Source: OFTM382 sp964448185
GTDB taxonomy: Bacteria > Planctomycetota > Phycisphaerae > Phycisphaerales > UBA1924
Assembly: GCA_964448185.1 (NCBI GenBank)
Contig: CAYUVO010000006.1
Location: forward strand, 1-50,302
DNA length: 50,302 nucleotides
Direction of reading: 5' to 3'
Position numbers and translations under genes: made by a program. Numbering within the stretch: position 1 is the stretch's first letter; each line of letters opens with the position of its first letter. Shown piece by piece: positions 17,576 through 26,228 of the stretch. The notes under the pieces are model-generated. The model did no database searches. It was not told the DNA's origin and saw nothing but the letters and a program-made list of their open reading frames with translations.

Positions 17576-17866
17576 ATGAAGAACTGGATTGGGCTGTTGT
17601 TTTTGTTGCTTGGGCTGGTGGTGATGCTCGCGGGCGCAGCCATGGCGCTGCTCGAGTTCGCGGGCGTCTATTCGCACGCCCTGACGGATCCGCTTAGCGA
17701 GCCCGTTCAAAGCGAGCACGAGTCGGCCGACGCGATGTTCCGAGCGGTGCTGATCGGTGCCAGCGGCTTCCCACTGGCGGTGATCGGCTCGGTGATGCTC
17801 AAGATCGGGCTCATCAAGAAACTCCATCGCAAGCTGCGTGAACACAAGCGGGACGAACGCAAGTGA
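17576..17866 (+). CDS. Small two-helix membrane protein, function unknown
   Basis: 96 residues with hydrophobic segments at about 4-28 and 55-80, an acidic loop between them (PVQSEHESADAM) and a strongly basic C-terminal tail (KKLHRKLREHKRDERK) that should face the cytoplasm. No family is recognised. The gene sits 46 bases after the small feo-associated gene and 23 bases before scoB, all in the same direction, so it could be cotranscribed with either. Confidence 0.7.
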   Translation: MKNWIGLLFLLLGLVVMLAGAAMALLEFAGVYSHALTDPLSEPVQSEHESADAMFRAVLIGASGFPLAVIGSVMLKIGLIKKLHRKLREHKRDERK

Positions 17867-17889
17867 CTTGCATCGAATAGGATGGTCGC

Positions 17890-18555
17890 ATGCCATTGAA
17901 CCGCGAACAGATTGCCAAGCGTGCCGCCACCGAGCTTCATGACGGGTTCATCGTCAACCTGGGCATCGGGATCCCGACCCTCGTGGCCAACTACATCCCA
18001 GACGGCATGGACGTGTGGCTCCAATCCGAGAACGGGCTCTTGGGCATGGACCGCTTCCCGACCGAGGCCGAGCTCGATGCCGACCTCATCAACGCGGGCA
18101 AGCAGACGGTCACCGCGCGATCGGGAGCGAGCTTCTTCTCATCCGCAGACAGCTTTGCGATGATCCGTGGCGGGCATGTCAATCTGTCCATTCTCGGCGC
18201 GATGGAGATCAGCCAGAACGGGGACATCGCCAACTGGATGATCCCTGGCAAGATGGTCAAGGGCATGGGCGGGGCGATGGATCTTGTCGCGGGTGTCGCC
18301 CGGGTCGTGGTAACGATGGAGCACTGCAACCGCAAGGGTCAGCCCAAGATCCTGCCCGAGTGCTCGCTGCCCCTGACGGGGCTCACATGCGTGGACCTGA
18401 TCGTCTCGGATCTTGCGGTACTCGAGATGGATCCGAAGCGCGAGCGGTTTGTGCTCCGCGAGCTTGCGCCGGGTGTGAGCGTTGATGAAGTCCTCGAGAA
18501 GACCACAGCCGAGATTATTGTCGAGGGCGCACCGGCAACGATTGCGGTCGATTGA
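17890..18555 (+). CDS. scoB: 3-oxoacid CoA-transferase subunit B
   Basis: 221 residues, the normal size of the beta subunit. An AGGATGG stands just before the start. The signatures are VNLGIGIPTLVANY (about 22-35) and the catalytic loop QSENGLLG, in which Glu47 is the residue that forms the glutamyl-CoA intermediate in this family. The tail contains the conserved LTCVDLIVSDLAV segment. It should pair with the product of scoA at 13673 to convert acetoacetate + succinyl-CoA to acetoacetyl-CoA + succinate. This could feed on acetoacetate from the homogentisate pathway (hmgA at 30903). Confidence 0.94.
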   Translation: MPLNREQIAKRAATELHDGFIVNLGIGIPTLVANYIPDGMDVWLQSENGLLGMDRFPTEAELDADLINAGKQTVTARSGASFFSSADSFAMIRGGHVNLSILGAMEISQNGDIANWMIPGKMVKGMGGAMDLVAGVARVVVTMEHCNRKGQPKILPECSLPLTGLTCVDLIVSDLAVLEMDPKRERFVLRELAPGVSVDEVLEKTTAEIIVEGAPATIAVD

Positions 18556-18567
18556 TAATAATCTCAA

Positions 18568-18587
18568 CCGTGGGCTTCCGCCCACGG
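18568..18587. repeat. REP-like palindrome copy 1
   Basis: CCGTGGGC (18568-18575), loop TTCC, GCCCACGG (18580-18587): a perfect 8-base stem with a tetraloop, followed by CTCG. On the minus strand it reads CGAGCCGTGGGC-GGAA-GCCCACGG. It lies just after scoB. Confidence 0.85.
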
Positions 18588-18598
18588 CTCGACCACTT

Positions 18599-18610
18599 GC
18601 CCACGGCTCG
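18599..18610. repeat. Half copy of the REP-like palindrome
   Basis: GCCCACGGCTCG repeats the right arm and tail of the neighbouring palindrome 11 bases away, without its partner arm. It looks like a partial duplication of the element. Confidence 0.7.
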
Positions 18611-18661
18611 ACGAAGGGTGCAACTCGTCCAAGGGTGCGTTCCATGTCGAAGTGTGCGCAC

Positions 18662-18689
18662 AAAAAAGCCCCGGTCGCGGCCGGGGCTT
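18662..18689 (-). terminator. Strong Rho-independent terminator of the acidic membrane protein gene
   Basis: A 9-base perfect stem, AAGCCCCGG (18666-18674) with CCGGGGCTT (18681-18689), has a 6-base loop. On the minus strand it is followed by TTTTTT, 34 bases beyond the stop at 18723. Confidence 0.92.
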
Positions 18690-18722
18690 GTGTGAAACGG
18701 TTCGTTTGCCAAAGCGAGAGGC

Positions 18723-19478
18723 TCAGTCGTCGCCTTCGTCGTCTTCGTCGCCATCGGCTTCCTCTGGTTGGTGGGGAGCCTCGGGTAATGCGGGAGTTCT
18801 GTCCAATGCAGCATCGACGACCTTGGTGAACTCGGCAGCAATATCGACGACGAACTCTTTGTCCTCAATGTCCGCTTCGTCGGCCTGATCTCTCATGTTG
18901 TCGATGACCGCCATCAGCTCATCTGGCGTGGTATTCTCGGGCAACTTGAGGCGGACGCGGAACGTCTGCGCATTGATATCGACTTCGCCCGTCGGGCTGG
19001 AGATCGGCTCGAAGGTGTCGTCGATTTTCGTTTGAGCGATTTCTTCGCTGGTGATGCCGTTGACGAATCGGCTGATCTGCTTGCGGGATTCGGTTTTTTG
19101 TTCGTCCGTGAGCTCCTCGTTGTCGGCGTAATAAGACTCATTGAATCCCATGACGATCGCGGCGGGCAGCAGCGGACTCTCTGAGAACTCAGCCGTAATC
19201 TGGCCGAGTTCTGCGAGCGAGAGATCACCCGCTTCAAAGGAATCGATCAACCCGCTGACCTCGGCCTCGAGGGCGATTTTTTGGTCATCGGGCAGGTCTA
19301 CTTGCGCAATGGCATCGTTGAAGATCGAGCGAGCGCCGTCGCTTGCCCAGCCCCGCCAGTTGGCCATGGCGTACCACCCGCCGATGACCAGGGCGATGAT
19401 CGCAAGCACCACGACCACCAAACACCCGATCCAGAAGTTGCCCGGGCGCGAGCCCGCTTGTCCTCGTCGAATCTTCAT
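18723..19478 (-). CDS. Membrane-anchored protein with an acidic tail, function unknown
   Basis: 251 residues. A basic N-terminus (MKIRRGQAGSRPGN) leads into one membrane helix at about 16-38 (WIGCLVVVVLAIIALVIGGW). The remaining about 210 residues are predicted soluble outside the cytoplasm, largely helical and acidic, and end in an Asp/Glu-rich tail. AAAGGA lies about 10 bases before the start. No family is recognised. It has its own terminator and is divergent from the M19 dipeptidase gene with 65 bases between. Confidence 0.75.
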   Translation of the reverse strand: MKIRRGQAGSRPGNFWIGCLVVVVLAIIALVIGGWYAMANWRGWASDGARSIFNDAIAQVDLPDDQKIALEAEVSGLIDSFEAGDLSLAELGQITAEFSESPLLPAAIVMGFNESYYADNEELTDEQKTESRKQISRFVNGITSEEIAQTKIDDTFEPISSPTGEVDINAQTFRVRLKLPENTTPDELMAVIDNMRDQADEADIEDKEFVVDIAAEFTKVVDAALDRTPALPEAPHQPEEADGDEDDEGDD

Positions 19479-19543
19479 CTTCTTTCGGTCCTTTCCACGA
19501 CTGCCTCTGCGGCGTCTGCCGGGTTATTGGGTAGCCTAGGGGC

Positions 19544-20626
19544 GTGATTCCACCTAACCCAATCTTTGACGGTCATCTCGATCTGGCATATTTGACCGAA
19601 ATCGGCCGCGACATGCACGCGGAGCTTGATGATTGCCGGGGTCGGCTCCATCCGGCTTCGGTGACGCTTGCTTCGCTGGCAGCAAGCCCTATTCGGGCGT
19701 GTCTGGGGACGATTTTCACCCAAGCGGTGCCCGATCCGGCTGATCCCCAGGCCGAGACTGGGCCGTTCGCGTATCCATCGGGCGATGCTCTGGCAGCCCG
19801 AGCCGCCGGTTTGAGGCAGCTCAAGCTCTACCAGGCCTGGCACGAGGCTGGAGTGATTCACCTCATCGACCCCAGGCAGCGCACGCTCGGACAAGCCCCG
19901 CTCGCGGTCGGGCTGCTGATGGAGGGTGCCGATCCGATCGAGACGCCCGATCACCTTGATGAGTTCCCGGGGCTTTTGGCGGTCGGGCTGACGTGGGGCA
20001 CCGGCTCGCGGTACGCGGGGGGCAACATGAATCCGCACGATGACAATCCGGGGTTGACCGCGTTGGGAAGGGAGTTGCTCGATCGGCTCGATGAGCGCGG
20101 CGTGCTCCACGACCTAAGCCATCTCTCGGACAAGGCAACCGGCGAGGTGCTCAGCCACACATCAAAGCTGGTGATGGCGAGTCACTCGAACGCGAGGAGT
20201 GTGTCGTCGTTCGGTGATGCGACGCGCGATCAACGCCAGCTCACCGATGAGACGATCGCTGAGATCGGTCGTCGGGGCGGGCTCGTCGGGCTCAATCTCT
20301 ATGCCGCGTTTGTGGATGCAGCGTGCGCACTCCCCGAACACGGCGGGCAGTCCAAACGTGCGGGCGGTCGGCCAAGCATCGCACAAGCGATCGACCACGT
20401 CGAGCACATCGCGGGAGTGATGGGGCATCGTGCTGGGGTGGCGCTGGGTTCGGATCTTGATGGCGGGTTTGGTGCGGACCGGCTGCCGACGGGGATTGAT
20501 TCGCCCACGGATCTTGTGAAGCTGCTCGACGAGTTGGAGGCGAGGGGCTGGTCTGACAGCGAAGTCCGTGGCTTCGCCTGGGGCAACTGGGCGCGGGTGC
20601 TGGGGTTGAGTGAGTCAAACTCGTAA
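19544..20626 (+). CDS. Membrane dipeptidase-type peptidase, family M19
   Basis: 360 residues starting with GTG. M19 enzymes are zinc dipeptidases (renal dipeptidase family). The metal-site motifs are in order: FDGHLDLAYL (about 8-17; usually DGHNDLP), the bridging Glu in LMEGADP, DLSHLSDKA, the metal His in SHSNARSV, and SDLDGGFG near the end. No signal peptide is present, so the enzyme is probably cytoplasmic. It likely cleaves dipeptides, possibly including D-amino-acid-containing ones; the exact substrate is open. Confidence 0.9.
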   Translation: MIPPNPIFDGHLDLAYLTEIGRDMHAELDDCRGRLHPASVTLASLAASPIRACLGTIFTQAVPDPADPQAETGPFAYPSGDALAARAAGLRQLKLYQAWHEAGVIHLIDPRQRTLGQAPLAVGLLMEGADPIETPDHLDEFPGLLAVGLTWGTGSRYAGGNMNPHDDNPGLTALGRELLDRLDERGVLHDLSHLSDKATGEVLSHTSKLVMASHSNARSVSSFGDATRDQRQLTDETIAEIGRRGGLVGLNLYAAFVDAACALPEHGGQSKRAGGRPSIAQAIDHVEHIAGVMGHRAGVALGSDLDGGFGADRLPTGIDSPTDLVKLLDELEARGWSDSEVRGFAWGNWARVLGLSESNS

Positions 20627-21073
20627 AGCGAATCCGCGACTGGATCAGCGACCTTGGCGACCTCGAGAGATGGGATGGTTCGCCATTACATGCCGCACAT
20701 GATCCACAGCAGTGTGTGGGATAGCAGGCGAAGGAAATCCCTGGTTTTATATTTGGGCATAGGTATAGATTGAGCACATGGTGATGCATGCCAGTTGGTT
20801 ATCCGGCAAGAGTTGCGTGCAACAACCGGCATTAGGCGTGCGGCGTGGACGATGTGATGTATCTGTGGTTGCGTGACTTGTGATACGAACGATGAGCGAG
20901 AGTCAATCGCGTAAGCGTGCATATGTCGAGGAGATAAAAGTCGAATGTTGAGTTTTTATGCTACGCGATCATGTATATTTTCAGATTTGAGCATTCATTT
21001 GGATTGCGTGCAGTGCCGAGCATCGTTAGGGTTTGTTTGTGTCGCAAATCAAACTCGTGATTGGAGGAACGAT
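20627..21073. other. 447-base intergenic region upstream of the vWA gene
   Basis: More AT-rich than its surroundings and without a convincing gene. An in-frame ATG at 20945 with GAGGAG upstream could extend the vWA protein by 43 residues, but that extension has no signal-peptide character, so I treat it as leader. No clear promoter or RNA structure was recognised. Confidence 0.4.
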
Positions 21074-22063
21074 ATGAGAACTCTCTCTCGGCTTGTTTCA
21101 GTTGTTGCATTGGGCATGGCTTGCATGAGTAGTGTGGCTCAGGTCAGTCCTGCCGGATCATTTGCTCTGGCAGGTCCGCCGGTTCCAATCCCACTGGGGG
21201 ATGTGGTGTTTGTCCTCGATCGGTCGGGCAGTATCAGTTCAACTGAGTACGATGATATGTTGCTCTCGATTCAAGCAGCAGTCGGGGCTTCGATCCCACG
21301 CAGCGCCAACTACCGGATTGCGGTAGTCACTTTCAATACCGCAGCTACGACGGATCTGTCGTTCACGAGAGCCAACGATCCGGGACTCATGGCTGCTCTC
21401 GTAAATATCATGAATACGACCGGGCCCAATGGCGGAACGGATCTGGCGACGGGCTTGAGTGCCGCGAGCCAACTGATGTCCAAGTCGAACGCATTCTCGA
21501 AGCATGTGGTTGTTTTGACAGACGCCAGCGCCGGCCAGGTCAACGCGGGCATCAGTATCGCAAATTTCCTGAGAGGCTCTCTTGATACTCGCGTATCTGT
21601 AGGCTATCTCGATGACGAGTGCGACCTGCTCGGGGTGTACCGGTGCATCACGGATGCCCCGCAGGGCGCGTGGGATATTCTTTCCATGGCAAGGGTCGCA
21701 AATGCCCCGATTGATCCGCCGATGCTTGGCCCCGTCTTTGGGCCCAGGCTTTGGGGAGTGCTCAACTGCATCCCGCACGACGTAAGCCACGCGGCCTTCT
21801 ATGACGAAGCATTGTGCCCGTTGAGCTATGTTGGATCGCTTGATATTGATGGCAATCTGATTCCAGATGCATGTGACATTTTCATCGACTGTGACGGCAA
21901 CGGCGTCGATGATATCTTTGATCCGGACTGCGACGGCGACGGCATCCCGGACGCTTGTGAAGTAGACTGTGACGGGGATGGGATTCCTAATGAATGCGAC
22001 CCCACGCCGGGGAACTGCCACGTCGTCTCGTGCCCACCGGTTCCGGTTGGTGGCGGCAACTAG
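21074..22063 (+). CDS. Secreted von Willebrand factor A-domain protein with calcium-binding repeats
   Basis: 329 residues from ATG 21074, which has GGAGG 6 bases upstream and yields a signal peptide (MRTLSRLVSVVALGMACMSS, cleavage near VAQ). The vWA domain spans about 43-200, with the metal-ion-dependent adhesion motif DRSGS (49-53) and the second metal residue in GGTDLATGL. The last about 70 residues contain D-x-D-x-D-G-x-P-D-x-C repeats (DIDGNLIPDACD; DCDGDGIPDACE; DCDGDGIPNECD), a thrombospondin-type-3-like calcium module very common in planctomycete surface proteins. Likely an extracellular adhesion or scaffolding protein. A terminator follows. Confidence 0.88.
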   Translation: MRTLSRLVSVVALGMACMSSVAQVSPAGSFALAGPPVPIPLGDVVFVLDRSGSISSTEYDDMLLSIQAAVGASIPRSANYRIAVVTFNTAATTDLSFTRANDPGLMAALVNIMNTTGPNGGTDLATGLSAASQLMSKSNAFSKHVVVLTDASAGQVNAGISIANFLRGSLDTRVSVGYLDDECDLLGVYRCITDAPQGAWDILSMARVANAPIDPPMLGPVFGPRLWGVLNCIPHDVSHAAFYDEALCPLSYVGSLDIDGNLIPDACDIFIDCDGNGVDDIFDPDCDGDGIPDACEVDCDGDGIPNECDPTPGNCHVVSCPPVPVGGGN

Positions 22064-22097
22064 ATCTTAGTTTGTGAGGCAACTTGATTCTTTGTCG

Positions 22098-22131
22098 GCC
22101 CTCTTCCCCTTGGCAGGGAGAGGGCTGTTTT
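22098..22131 (+). terminator. Rho-independent terminator after the vWA gene
   Basis: GCCCTCT (22098-22104) pairs with AGAGGGC (22119-22125), with CCC/GGG adding pairs inside the loop, followed by TGTTTT. It lies 35 bases past the stop. Confidence 0.8.
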
Positions 22132-22160
22132 ATACATTGGGGCTGTTGTAGAAAATTGGT

Positions 22161-25100
22161 CTACATCGCCCGCGCCGCGTCGATCGCGTCTTGCATCCGC
22201 TTTGCCGACACCGGCACGCTCGTGCGCAGCTCCTGAGCAAACAACGAGACCCGCAGCTCGTTGAGCAGCCAGCCGAGTCGGGTGAGCTCCTCGGTCGCTC
22301 GTCCTCGCTGGGCGATTTCTGCAAGCTGTGCTTCAAGCAGGTGGATCTGTTGCATCGAGACGGTGTCGCGTGCGAGCCCACCACCCCGGAGTTTGGTGAT
22401 GCGTTTATCGATGCTCGTTACGAAGCGTTCGAGATGCCGGGACCACTGCAGCGGCGTGGTCGTCAAAAACCTCGGCCCGATGAGACGGTCGAGCTGCGCA
22501 GCCATGTCCGCAAATGCGGGTTCCCATTGTGCCGGGCGGCGCTCAGCGAACGCCAGTGTCAGCCGCTGTCGAAGCGTGAGCAGACGTTGGGCGTGCTCGA
22601 CGACTTCCTGAGCGGTGCGCATGGCGTGGTCCCATGCGTGCGGAGCACGCGCATCAAACTGGGCCTTGGTCTTGGGGACGCCCTGCTCGTGCAACGCGAA
22701 CGCGCGGTCGGCGGTCGCGAGCATAACCTCGTCACGGAGCTGGCCCGCGTTGCCCATGATGGCATACACAGCCGCGGCACGCTCGAAGCCGGGAAGGCGG
22801 CGCGGGTCGAGCTTGAGTTCGCGGCGCAACGCAAGGGCAGCAAGCCTGCGCACGCCCGCGCGGGATTCGCGCAGCGCAGCCGCTTGCGAGGTGCGCAGCT
22901 CAATGTCCACAGCGGTCTGCGCATCGACGATCGCGGGGTACACCTCGCGTCTCGATGAGCCATTTTCAACAGTGATCGACTCGGGCGGATCATCAAACGT
23001 CCAGTTTGTAAAGCCCCGCGCCGGGTAGCCCTCGGCGGAAAGATCCCGCTGCGAGAGTTCGACGCTCTTGGTCAGGCGGGCTTGGAGCGCCCGGATATCG
23101 CGGTCTTGGTCGAGGAGCTCGCCATGTTCATCGACGACGCGCACGAGCAGCCGAAGCTCGTCACTCAATTGCGACGGGTCCATAAGGTGCGGCTCGATGC
23201 GCACAGCGGTGTGCGATGCAACATGCTGAGCGATCGCTTGAGGCAGCCCGCCAGAGGTAGGGATCTGCTCAGCGGTGCGCACAAGCGAGGGGATGTTGAG
23301 CTGGCGGCGCAGCGACTTGGGGAATTGGCGGAGCAGCGCCTCGACGAGTTCGCATCGGCGTCCGGGCACGAGCCACGCGCAGCGTTCGGGATCGAGTGCG
23401 GGCAGATCGGCGAGCAGCACGTCCACGCTCACACCATCATCGACGGTGCCGGGATCGTGCGTGTATCGCAGTTGCAGGGGCGTACCGAACACGGCGTGCT
23501 CATCGGGGAAGGCATCGTCCGAGGCGGCGATGAGATCCGGGATCAGGTCTTCGAGAGTGAGTGCGGGGAGGTCGGTTGATCTTGTGCGTTTGAGCCAGCG
23601 TTCGAGGCGTTTCTGTGAATAGACCTCGGTGGGAACGTGCTGTTTGCACCACTCGATCGCGGCATCCTCAACACCGAGTGCGCCCTTGGCTCGGAGCTTG
23701 TGCTCGTGGTCGAGTGCTTGGTCGATCGTGCGCTGCGTCTGGCGCAGCCAGCGAGGATTGATCCGCAGCTCGCCCGCAACGACCGCGTGCTCGACGAACA
23801 CCGCGTGCGCCGCTTCGGGGTCGATGGGTCCAAGGTGAACCCTGCGGTCGGACGCCAGTTCGAGAGCGCCGAGCGAGACCCGCTCGCGTGCGAGCACCTG
23901 GCCTTTGGCCGCGTCCCATGCAGGGTTGGTGTGCTGGCGTTTGAGCTTGGGGCCGGCGGCCTGTTCGATCCAGTCGGGCTCAACGCGCGCGCACAATCGC
24001 GCATAGAGCCGAGTCGTGCGCACGAGTTCGGTGGCTACAACCCACTTGGGCTTAGGCTTGGCGAGCATGGAACCCGGGAAGATGGCGAAGCGCTGGCCGC
24101 GTTGGTCTTCGTATTCCCACTGGCGGCTCTTGGGGTCTTTCTTGTCGAGCTTTTTGCCCACGCCATCGAGCAGCCCGCTGAGCAGCGAGCGGTGGAGTGG
24201 TTCGTAGAGCTGATCGTCTTTGAGCTTAGAATCTTGTGCGCGGTAGCCGCTGGCGGCGAGCATGAGGCGGATCTGTCGGTGCGTGGCACGCCACTCGTGG
24301 AGCTTGCGGAACGACAGGAAACGCTTGGCGCATTCCTTCTTGAGACGCGATGAACCAAACTCCTTCGACGAGCTCTCAAACCATCGCCAGATCGAGAGCA
24401 GCACCATGAAATCGGATTGGTCGTTCTTGAACTCTGCGTGCGCCTGGTCGGCGGCCTCACGATGCTCGAAGGGTCGGTCGCGCGGGTCTTCGACGGCGAG
24501 CGAGCTGACGATGGTGGTCGCTTCGTGGAGCACGCCGTGATCCCAGGCGGTGAGCAGCACGCGGCCGAGCTTGGGATCAAGGGGCAGCCTCGCGAGCGTG
24601 CGGCCGACTGTCGTGATGCGGTGCTCGTCGTCGAGGGCTCCGAGCTGGATGAGCAGTTCGTAGCCGTCGGCGATGCGTCGGGTCTCGGGCGGGTCGATGA
24701 AGGGGAAGTTCTCGACGGGGCCGAGCTTGAGCGCACGCATCTGGAGGATGACCGCAGCGAGCGAGGACCGGAGGATCTCGGGATCGGTGAACTCGTCGCG
24801 CGCGTCGTGATCGGATTCGTCATAGAGCCGAACGCAGACGCCCGCCTGGACTCGGCCGCACCGCCCGGCGCGCTGGCGAGCAGATGCGCGGCTGATGGGT
24901 TCGATTTCGAGGCGCTGCACCTTTGATCTTGGCGAGTAGCGGTTGATGCGCGCCAGCCCGGTGTCGATGACGTAGCGGATGCCCGGAACGGTGAGTGAGG
25001 TTTCTGCGACGTTGGTCGAAACGATGACGCGGCGTTTCCCTTGAGGCTTAAAGATCTGATCCTGATGATGATGTGCGAGGCGGGCGTAAAGAGGAAGAAC

Positions 25101-26045
25101 CTCGACAGAGTCGCCCAGTCGCTGTTCGAGGACGCGGGCGGTCTCGCGGATCTCGCGCTCGCCCGGCTCAAAGACGAGCACGTCGCCCCGCTGCTCGCTC
25201 CACAGATTCTCGACCGCGTCGGCGATGGCTTCGGCCCGATCCGCCCGATCGGGGCCATCGATCGCGGGCTCGTGGCGGATCTCGACGGGGTACATCCGGC
25301 CCTCGACGGTGAGAATCGTCGCGGGCTGACCCGAGGCATCGCAAAAATGATCGGCAAACCGCTGGGGGTCGATGGTGGCCGACGTGATGACGATCTTGAG
25401 GTCGGGCCGCTTGGGCAGCAGCCGCTTGAGATAGCCCAGCAAGAAATCAATGTTCAGGCTTCGTTCGTGTGCTTCGTCGATGATGAGGGCGTCGTAGGCG
25501 TGCAGGTTGGGGTCGGACTGGATCTCGGCGAGGAGGATGCCGTCGGTCATGAGTTTGACGAGCGTGGCGGGGCTGGTCTTGTCCCCAAAGCGAACCTTGG
25601 AACCGATTTGCTGACCCAACGGCACCTCAAGCTCGCTAGCAATCCGGGTGGCAACGGACCGGGCTGCGAGGCGTCTGGGCTGGGTGTGCCCGATGGTGCC
25701 AGCGACGCCTAAACCGAGTTCTAGCAGGATTTTAGGAAGTTGAGTGGTCTTGCCCGAGCCGGTATCGCCACAGACCACGACGACCTGAGAATCGCGCACA
25801 GCTTGCGCGATGTCCTCGGATCGCTGGCTGACGGGCAGCTCGGGGGGATAGCTGATCGCGGGGACAAGGCTCTGGCGGGAGTGTCGGAGCTTGGCGGACC
25901 GCTCGGCTGACTCGCGGATCGCTAAGACTGTCTTGGGGTCGGGTGATGCTCGGTCGAGCCTACGGATCCGGGCGCGCAGGCGGTGGGCATCGGCGAGCAT
26001 GACCGAATCGAGCAGGGCGTAGAGCTTGGAAAGGTCATGGGGCAC
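22161..26045 (-). CDS. hrpA: ATP-dependent RNA helicase HrpA
   Basis: About 1294 residues, matching the roughly 1300 of E. coli HrpA along its length. The start is uncertain: the frame runs to 26249, but homology begins at about GTG 26045 (TTG 26054 is possible), and further upstream it overlaps the divergent gene. DEAH-box motifs: GDTGSGKT (93-100), DEAH (190-193), SAT (222-224), then ATNVAETSLTVPG-like (VSTNVAETSLTVPG) and the R-finger region QRAGRCGR. The C-terminal HrpA-specific domain follows (ending LRVSLFAQELRTSVPVS...KR). HrpA remodels mRNA and helps rescue stalled or collided ribosomes. Confidence 0.95.
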   Translation of the reverse strand: MPHDLSKLYALLDSVMLADAHRLRARIRRLDRASPDPKTVLAIRESAERSAKLRHSRQSLVPAISYPPELPVSQRSEDIAQAVRDSQVVVVCGDTGSGKTTQLPKILLELGLGVAGTIGHTQPRRLAARSVATRIASELEVPLGQQIGSKVRFGDKTSPATLVKLMTDGILLAEIQSDPNLHAYDALIIDEAHERSLNIDFLLGYLKRLLPKRPDLKIVITSATIDPQRFADHFCDASGQPATILTVEGRMYPVEIRHEPAIDGPDRADRAEAIADAVENLWSEQRGDVLVFEPGEREIRETARVLEQRLGDSVEVLPLYARLAHHHQDQIFKPQGKRRVIVSTNVAETSLTVPGIRYVIDTGLARINRYSPRSKVQRLEIEPISRASARQRAGRCGRVQAGVCVRLYDESDHDARDEFTDPEILRSSLAAVILQMRALKLGPVENFPFIDPPETRRIADGYELLIQLGALDDEHRITTVGRTLARLPLDPKLGRVLLTAWDHGVLHEATTIVSSLAVEDPRDRPFEHREAADQAHAEFKNDQSDFMVLLSIWRWFESSSKEFGSSRLKKECAKRFLSFRKLHEWRATHRQIRLMLAASGYRAQDSKLKDDQLYEPLHRSLLSGLLDGVGKKLDKKDPKSRQWEYEDQRGQRFAIFPGSMLAKPKPKWVVATELVRTTRLYARLCARVEPDWIEQAAGPKLKRQHTNPAWDAAKGQVLARERVSLGALELASDRRVHLGPIDPEAAHAVFVEHAVVAGELRINPRWLRQTQRTIDQALDHEHKLRAKGALGVEDAAIEWCKQHVPTEVYSQKRLERWLKRTRSTDLPALTLEDLIPDLIAASDDAFPDEHAVFGTPLQLRYTHDPGTVDDGVSVDVLLADLPALDPERCAWLVPGRRCELVEALLRQFPKSLRRQLNIPSLVRTAEQIPTSGGLPQAIAQHVASHTAVRIEPHLMDPSQLSDELRLLVRVVDEHGELLDQDRDIRALQARLTKSVELSQRDLSAEGYPARGFTNWTFDDPPESITVENGSSRREVYPAIVDAQTAVDIELRTSQAAALRESRAGVRRLAALALRRELKLDPRRLPGFERAAAVYAIMGNAGQLRDEVMLATADRAFALHEQGVPKTKAQFDARAPHAWDHAMRTAQEVVEHAQRLLTLRQRLTLAFAERRPAQWEPAFADMAAQLDRLIGPRFLTTTPLQWSRHLERFVTSIDKRITKLRGGGLARDTVSMQQIHLLEAQLAEIAQRGRATEELTRLGWLLNELRVSLFAQELRTSVPVSAKRMQDAIDAARAM

Positions 26046-26154
26046 AGGATTCAACGGTAGGAACTGGCGGTGGACTGAAAGAACCCGGGGATTGCCATCG
26101 TGAGAGGATGGACCCGGGCGGCTGATTCCTTTATTGTGGTGGGAGCGAAGCTGT

Positions 26155-26172
26155 CCCCGGATTTCTCCGGGG
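26155..26172. promoter_or_regulatory. Hairpin in the divergent region between hrpA and the pseudokinase gene
   Basis: CCCCGGA (26155-26161), loop TTTC, TCCGGGG (26166-26172): a perfect 7-base stem about 57 bases before the start at 26229, without a T-tract. It may be in the leader of that gene. Role unknown. Confidence 0.4.
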
Positions 26173-26228
26173 GGAGTGCTGTCGCGGTGACCCGAGCTGC
26201 TCGGCGGCTGTGGGTGTGTGGAGATGTC

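Noticed and set aside
24035..25450. 471-codon frame overlapping hrpA in another frame
   Set aside because: Composition is Ser/Arg/Pro-rich in the way typical of shifted frames; hrpA motifs are intact in the proper frame.
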